This document shows, piece after piece, positions 58,474 to 64,000 of a stretch of 64,000 nt of DNA (its first letter is position 1; each line of letters starts with the position of its first letter). A model generated the notes under the pieces. The model ran no database searches. It saw only the letters and a program-made list of their open reading frames with translations, and was not told the origin of the DNA. The stretch lies in contig JADNRY010000302.1 of assembly GCA_015501585.1 (NCBI GenBank), positions 1-64,000 on the forward strand. Direction: 5' to 3'. The stretch comes from Rhodocollybia butyracea. Taxonomy: Eukaryota > Basidiomycota > Agaricomycetes > Agaricales > Omphalotaceae. Position numbers and translations under genes: made by a program.

Positions 58474-59454
58474 CAGACGTTTCAAAAATTCTTGTCCCAC
58501 GGGCCAAAAACGCCAAAATTAATCCGTAAAATACAAAAAACAAAAAAAAATGTTTCCTGACTTAGTTCTACATGTTCTCGGTCTTATTTTTACTTCTAAA
58601 TTATCTACTGTCGTTACTGAAGACAAAGATGATCCATTCATGGACAAACCGGGTAAAGAGACAGCTTTTTTCATGATTTCTCACATCTGACTATGAATTA
58701 AAATTCAAGCTCGAGCTGCCCAGTTCATGATGAAATTGTAAACATTAGCAGTGGACGTTTCAAAAATTCTTGTCCCACGGGCCAAAAACGCCAAAATTAA
58801 TTCGTAAAATACAAAAAACAAAAAAAAATGTTTACTGGTTCTTTCGTCGTATTCCATTGCTGCTACACTATGGTATACTATCACATTAGTGACTCTGTAT
58901 GAATCCCAACGACTTCGAGCTCAATAGGAAACTCGTGGCGCAGCGTGATGAGATATGAAGCACTCATTGCTCGGCCAACCAGATGGTTTTTTTTTGACGA
59001 AACAAAGATGGCAGAAGATTTGCTCGACGATATCTTCGAAGGTTTTTATCCTCTGGGACTTCGGGGCGACAGATAGAGCCTCGAAAAAATGATCTTTGGA
59101 CTCTGTACCACTGCTCTTCCGTACCTCCTCCACTTTCATCTCATCCACTGTCTCCACTTCATTGTTACTCACCCTCACTGCTAATGTTTACAATTTCATC
59201 ATGAACTGGGCAGCTCGAGCTTGAATTTTAATTCATAGTCAGATGTGAGAAATCATGAAAAAAGCTGTCTCTTTACCCGGTTTGTCCATGAATGGATCAT
59301 CTTTGTCTTCAGTAACGACAGTAGATAATTTAGAAGTAAAAATAAGACCGAGAACATGTAGAACTAAGTCAGGAAACATTTTTTTTGTTTTTTGTATTTT
59401 ACGGATTAATTTTGGCGTTTTTGGCCCGTGGGACAAGAATTTTTGAAACGTCTG
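58474..59454. mobile_element. Foldback DNA element with 280-bp inverted arms and TA flanks
   Basis: 58474-58753 and 59176-59454 are reverse complements of each other, the only difference I find being one base in an A-run. Ends read TA-CAGACGTTTCAAAAATTC ... GAATTTTTGAAACGTCTG-TA, as expected for a Tc1/mariner-type TA target. A third copy of the first 79 bp (58754-58832) follows the left arm directly, in the same orientation and with a few substitutions. The unique centre (58833-59175) has a minus-strand frame (58921-59178; VETVDEMKVEEVRKSSG) with no transposase motif. The element is therefore non-autonomous. Superfamily assignment is inferred from the TA flank only. Confidence 0.85.
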
Positions 59455-60417
59455 TAAAGACTTTCTCTGCACGTTGAGAGCATCTGGAGGCGAGCGATGT
59501 AGAACGTCTATCGGGGTTAATGTGGAAATTTATTTCAAATGAGAATCCGGCCATCAAGTGGATACGACACGATTAAAAAACCAGAACAGGAAGGAAGAAG
59601 GATATTAAAAACCAGACATTTGGCCCCAGCTATTCAGAGAGGTTGTGGAAAAAAGCGTTGAAGAACTGAAGGTTGAACAGAATACATATATGGCATTGAT
59701 GCTACGCAATTTCAGTACCGGCAGCTGCGGTTCCCATAATTTTTGGCTGCGCACAGCGAACTTATTGTTGAGAATAAATGGGAAAGGAGCGGATTGAAGA
59801 GACCGTGCGTTGAAGGAAACGGGCCCACAGCGGTGTTGAGAAGCACATTTGTCCTATTTCGTGTCCGCCCATGAATCCTTGAGCTGGAAAGAAAGCTTGC
59901 TCTTTGACGAACGTCACAGCTTGACTCCGCGATTGGACCAAGTTTTTTTCTTCCAGTGAGCTTCGGTCTGCTTCGGTCTTACCCGTACTTACCTACATAG
60001 GCTATCTGGAAAACTTGAATAGATATAAGAAAGCTGCGTGTGGATCATATGTGTAGAAGCTTGCAGCTGAGAGGGGGTTTCCAGGAGATTGGCCAACATG
60101 ATGAATAGACCTAGCTTTAAGGAAGAACTTGAAAGAACTTACACCATGCTTATTGTTCTACTTCAGCCTGAACTGCCAGTACTAGTAGGCTGCGGACCCG
60201 AAACATGTCCTTTCTTGTAGAATCTCGCAGTTCTGATTGGATGACCATGTGTTGGAAAGATATCTTCCAGCAGGCTGATGAGGGGTTGTATTTTGCGGCC
60301 TAGGCTGAACGGACAATTTTTTGCGGTGCTCGGCACGGACATCTCCAAGCTTAGTCATTACCTTTTTATAGAGTCTCGGGCGCTTGACGACGCCGTTCCA
60401 AGACTTCTCTCTAAATC
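59455..60417. other. Noncoding region upstream of the TMEM41-like gene
   Basis: About 960 bp with no supported gene. The last few hundred bases should include the promoter. Confidence 0.45.
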
Positions 60418-61807
60418 ATGCCTCCTGCTCATCTGAATCTAAGTCGTGATAATTCCTCTGTATACACTCTTGCCACCGTCAACAACGACGATGAAAGTGT
60501 CAACTCCCCTCGCGCTCCCCTACTGACGCCCTTAACACCGTCTTATGGCTCGACGATGCCCCGTTCACCGGGAACAAGGACCTCGTCAAAGAAACTTATT
60601 CTGAATGCGACGCTCAAAATGGCGGCGATTTTTATTGTCAGTACAGCGCTTCTGGGAGGTACGCTTTGGCTTGCATTGCCAACTTTGGAAGAGTGAGTGG
60701 AGCAAACTCTGAATAAAGATTTGGTGACTTATTCCCTTCTAGATCCGACAGACCAATGTTACGCATACCAAAATCATTCCAACAACTCCAGGAACTGAAT
60801 GGGCTGCTCAAAAAGTACCGCGATATCTACCCATACCGGATAGTGATATGTTATATTACTACTTACCTCTTGTACGTTTCTAATACTTGTATCCCACTTT
60901 CTGCTAATCTTTGTCCGTTAGCCTACAAGCCTTTTCTCTCCCGGGATCAATGTACCTCTCCATTCTAGGTGGTGCCGTCTGGGGCGTAGCGCGTGCTCTT
61001 CCATTGGCATGTTGCTGTGTTGCATCGGGAGCAACGCTTTGTTATCTTATTTCTTCTGCACTTGGCCCCGCTCTCCTTACCATCCCCCGAATCCGCACTC
61101 ATCTCGAATCCATGGCCGATCGCGTACACCGAAACCGCGAGAACCTCATATCATATTTGATTGTTCTCAGAATCGCGCCGTTGCCTCCCCATTGGGTTGT
61201 CAACGTCGTTGCTCCACATGTGGGCATCGGTATTCCGACTTTCTGGATCTCAACGGCGCTAGGAATCTTTGGTGTCTCAGTGATTCATACGACAATTGGC
61301 GGTGGATTGGATGAGATGACAAGCGCGGATGATTTTCATTTAATTAGCTGGAGGAATTTCTTTGGACTCGCTGCGATTGTGGTGGGGGTCATGATTCCTG
61401 TTGGACTGAGGTATTGGTTCAAACGAGGAGGAGTCACTGCGGATATTGAAGAAGACGCAGAGTCCCAAGATAGGGCTACTACGGCGTTGCCACCTACACC
61501 TCGCACTGCCACGCTTGCAGATGGGACGACGGTATTCCTATATGATGAAGACGAAGAGGATGATGATGAGGAACAAGATCGAATTCTCGCTGTAGGCGCC
61601 CCAGCTCGTGTAGCGAACAAAGCCAAAGATGTTGGTTCGCACACCGCGCTATTATCCCCGGAAAACGAGGACGACGAAGAATATACTTCTGATGATGACG
61701 ATGGCGATATCATACTAGAAGCCGGGCCGTCGTTGCATGATACTGATCTCAAGTCCCCGAAACCTATAGATTTGACTGGTGGGTCTGGTACAAGTCGTGA
61801 ATCTTAA
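60418..61807 (+). CDS. TMEM41-type VTT-domain (DedA-like) ER membrane protein
   Basis: Animal TMEM41B is an ER lipid scramblase needed for autophagosome and lipoprotein formation. Exons 60418-60692, 60743-60871 and 60922-61807 (two 50-nt introns) give 429 residues with consistent phases. The Ser/Pro-rich N-terminus is followed by a hydrophobic anchor (KMAAIFIVSTALLGGTLWLA). The VTT core is TYLFLQAFSLPGSMYLSILG (the first part restored by splicing), GATLCYLISSALGPALL, RENLISYLIVLRIAPLPPHW and VVNVVAPHVGIGI, with the re-entrant-loop Pro-Gly. The tail of about 120 residues is highly acidic (YDEDEEDDDEEQD), longer than in animal relatives, and may regulate or retain the protein. Confidence 0.92.
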
Positions 61808-63092
61808 AAGCCGTCCTTGGGTTGTATTATGGGTTGTATTACTATGCATTTGCAATCCTTTCGCATATCATCCACTTTTCTTTTGCGGACCTCTCCGTAT
61901 TGTACATAGACTTCTTTCTGGTCATCTAATTTTGGAATAATCGACGACTTTACACGCACTTCTGTCAGTACTACTAGTTTATTTATGCGATCAAACAAAT
62001 CTGGTGATATCTCAGTATGTGAAACGGCGATGTAAACTTGAGGAAAATTGCGTAGTACCTACTGATTTAGTAGTCCAGGCTGAGACTGAACAGTTTGCTA
62101 TAGGAGGTGACCGGTAAACCGGTAAGGGCCGGGATGTTCGTGATGCTTCTTCTCATAGAAGGCTACAAACAGGACATGCAACTACTACTTATGATACAAA
62201 AAGCAAGCACAAAACCTTTATTTCCAGTTGCACTTAAAAGCTTAAAGCTTAAAGTTTATTTGGTCTCATTAGAATGAATTCAAGTTCAGATTCGGGTAGG
62301 ATTCTATTTGAAGCTATTTGAGAATGACAAGCGAACGAAGGAGTGACAAAAGGGAAAACCAACGCAACGAAAGGACAAAAAGGAACGCGAAAACAAAAAA
62401 ACTAAGAGACCAATGAACATCGAAAGACCCAAGTAGACTGGTAAATAAGGGGCAGATAGATGGAGATGAATAGATACGTATGGTAAGAGCATGAAGGGAA
62501 GGGAGAAAAAAAGGTAGCAACGAGTGGATTCATGTAGTGGTTGAAGAAAAGAGATTTCAAGAGGCCGGGTATATCGTTAAGTATGGGCAGTATGAGCGCG
62601 TATAAGTACGTATGAGTATAAGGTACAATGGTTTTAAATTTGTATTCCAAGAGCAAAGCAGTAGCAACAGGGAGGAAGGACAAACAGGGGCACTAGAATA
62701 AAATAGAATTGGGTATAATAAGTAAGTGGAATTCCAAAGAAATTCGAGAGATTGTGGATTAGATTAGAAAAGTTAGAAAACGAGAGAGAGACGTGCGTGC
62801 ATATGAATGAATGAAAGTAATGATAAAAAAAGTTACTTGAAGGGAGATTTGATATTCCGCATTTCGTATGTCGGTTTTTGTTTCGTTTTCGGTTCCGGTT
62901 GCATTTGAGGATCTTGGTTTACATATCGTTGTTGACACTGTTGACTTCGCCTCACTATTCGTCGTCGACCCTCACCCCTTTCCGCGTCCCTCGACCCCCG
63001 CTCCTCGAGTAGTATTAATGTTAGTACCCCTCTACCACCGCTCCTCGCGTAGCGTTATTGGTACCCCCAGCAGTCCCGCTTCCTACCCCTCG
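61808..63092. other. Convergent spacer, purine-rich
   Basis: Between the TMEM41-like gene and the edge gene. It contains an A/G-rich stretch at 62320-62410 and an imperfect direct repeat CGCTCCTCG-AGTAGTATTA / CGCTCCTCG-CGTAGCGTTA (about 62999 and 63041). No gene is supported. Confidence 0.45.
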
Positions 63093-64000
63093 TCACTCCT
63101 CGTCCGGAATCTCATCCGGAATCTCATGCACTTCTTTCCCACCAGAACTGATACGAAGACCCGATTCAAGCAAGTTGACTATATCCTCGATATCGTCTCC
63201 TGCTTCCTCAGGTTCGAGTTCAGTTTCATGTGGATTAGATTGAGGTGAATGAGGGAACGTGTGGTTCATTGTGTGGCCTCGCCTCCTTCTTCTTTTACTG
63301 GTTCTACTTCTATTTCGACATCGGCGCCAGTGTCGGCGTCGACATCGTGTACCAGAACTGGAACCGGGACTGGGACCTCTTCCTCGATAGATCCAGACGA
63401 TTCGTGCGAGGGTGATTGAGACTCGGATTCAAACTTTGAATGGATACCGTGTTCATGTTCTTCGACCTCTACCTCGGAATGTTCACCATGCGCCTCCTCT
63501 TCGTGATTGTCCTCGTGACTCTCTCCATTGGTAGCTGCAGCCACAGCCGCGACAGGCTTTGTCTTTCTAGGCGTAGCCAGCGTCGTTGGCATTGGCTTGG
63601 GTTTCGAAGTCGTAGGCCCCTTCGCCCCCGCCCCCGCTCTAGCCTTCGCTGACACCGACATCGGCGGCGAGCTAACAGTCTGCGCGTCCCTAACCTTACT
63701 CAATGACGCCGCCGTCGGCTTACTCAGTCTCTCTGACACCGCAGCGTTGCTCACCGAAACTTTGCGTGTCGGTGTCTTCGGAGGAGGAGGCTGATTCCTA
63801 GATCGAGCAAGTGACGCAGCTGTGGGCGCGAATAAACCTGACGAAGGAGTTTTAGGTCTCGAAGTTGAATTCGAATTAGAGTTGGAAGTTGTAGAGTGGG
63901 AATTTGAATGGGATATAGATGAAGGGGTTTTGGGTCTAGAAGAGGGGCTGAGGGGCTGTAGATGGTCGAGCTGTACCTGGGGTCTTTGGTCGAGCCGAAC
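63093..64000 (-). CDS. Unrecognised Ser/Pro/Lys-rich protein with acidic C-terminus (5' end outside window)
   Basis: The part inside the window is low-complexity: two related segments FAPTAASLARSRNQPPPPKTPTRK and LSKPTAASLSKVRD, an Ala/Pro/Lys-rich region, then a Glu/His-rich acidic stretch (VEVEEHEHGIHSKFE). The frame meets a stop at 63266, but 1-2 bases out of phase just downstream it continues as HSPQSNPHETELEPEEAGDD and DIEDIVNLLESGLRISSGG, ending at TGA 63093. Either a base is missing near 63268 or there is an intron I cannot place. Upstream of about 63950 the frame is also ambiguous. No function can be assigned. Confidence 0.5.

Noticed and set aside
58551..58690. Short frame MFPDLVLHVLGLIFTS inside the foldback arm
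   Set aside because: It occurs in both inverted arms by symmetry, has no transposase motif and is likely incidental.
62868..63248. 126-codon plus-strand frame with Pro/Ser-rich content
   Set aside because: The opposite strand carries an acidic coding-like sequence (DIEDIVNLLESGL) that continues the edge gene; the plus frame is its shadow.

Overview
The window is nuclear DNA of a filamentous basidiomycete, most likely an agaricomycete. Genes carry many short introns (mostly 46-61 nt, GT-AG with a few GC-AG), and several families are typical of that group: a DUF6533-type seven-helix membrane protein, a TPR-CHAT protein, and a small secreted protein with a C-terminal hydrophobic tail. I rebuilt exon-intron models by hand; most join with consistent codon phase. 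About 17 protein genes can be supported, plus pseudogene pieces and several mobile or foldback elements.

Left part (1-9.8 kb): the 3' end of SelO, a Bsd2/Ndfip-like ubiquitin-ligase adaptor, proteasome lid subunit Rpn7, and on the minus strand a 10-exon vacuolar-type Ca2+-ATPase. From 9.8 to 16.6 kb there is no gene I can support; two diverged copies of a unit of about 2 kb lie about 3.1 kb apart. From 16.6 to 25 kb: trehalose-6-phosphate synthase, ribosomal stalk protein P0, a 956-residue alpha-solenoid-like protein and an unrecognised nuclear-looking protein.

Middle part (25-31.5 kb): decayed extra copies of the two preceding genes and of a neighbouring block X. An intact nine-exon DUF6533-like gene and a LINE 3' remnant lie among them. 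From 31.6 to 38.1 kb: a 13-exon inositol-polyphosphate 5-phosphatase, a divergently transcribed extended-SDR epimerase and a secreted BBE-type flavin oxidase. From 38.1 to 45.2 kb: a tyrosine-recombinase remnant, a small secreted protein gene with a TATA box, two foldback elements, and a paralogous pseudogene split by a 1.3-kb element with terminal inverted repeats and clustered subterminal repeats.

Right part (45.2-64 kb): a CCDC130/Saf4-type splicing factor, a SWI1-like ARID protein of SWI/SNF, a type II 3-dehydroquinase, a large TPR-CHAT (caspase-like) protein, a foldback element with 280-bp arms and TA flanks, a TMEM41-type lipid scramblase, and an incomplete acidic protein at the right edge.

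Most genes are unrelated housekeeping functions (proteostasis, calcium and trehalose homeostasis, translation, splicing, chromatin). The accessory layer (CHAT protein, secreted proteins, 7TM protein, quinate enzyme, mobile elements) sits between them. Several conserved genes show isolated one-base frame breaks, two of them in A-runs, which looks more like consensus indel error than gene loss.
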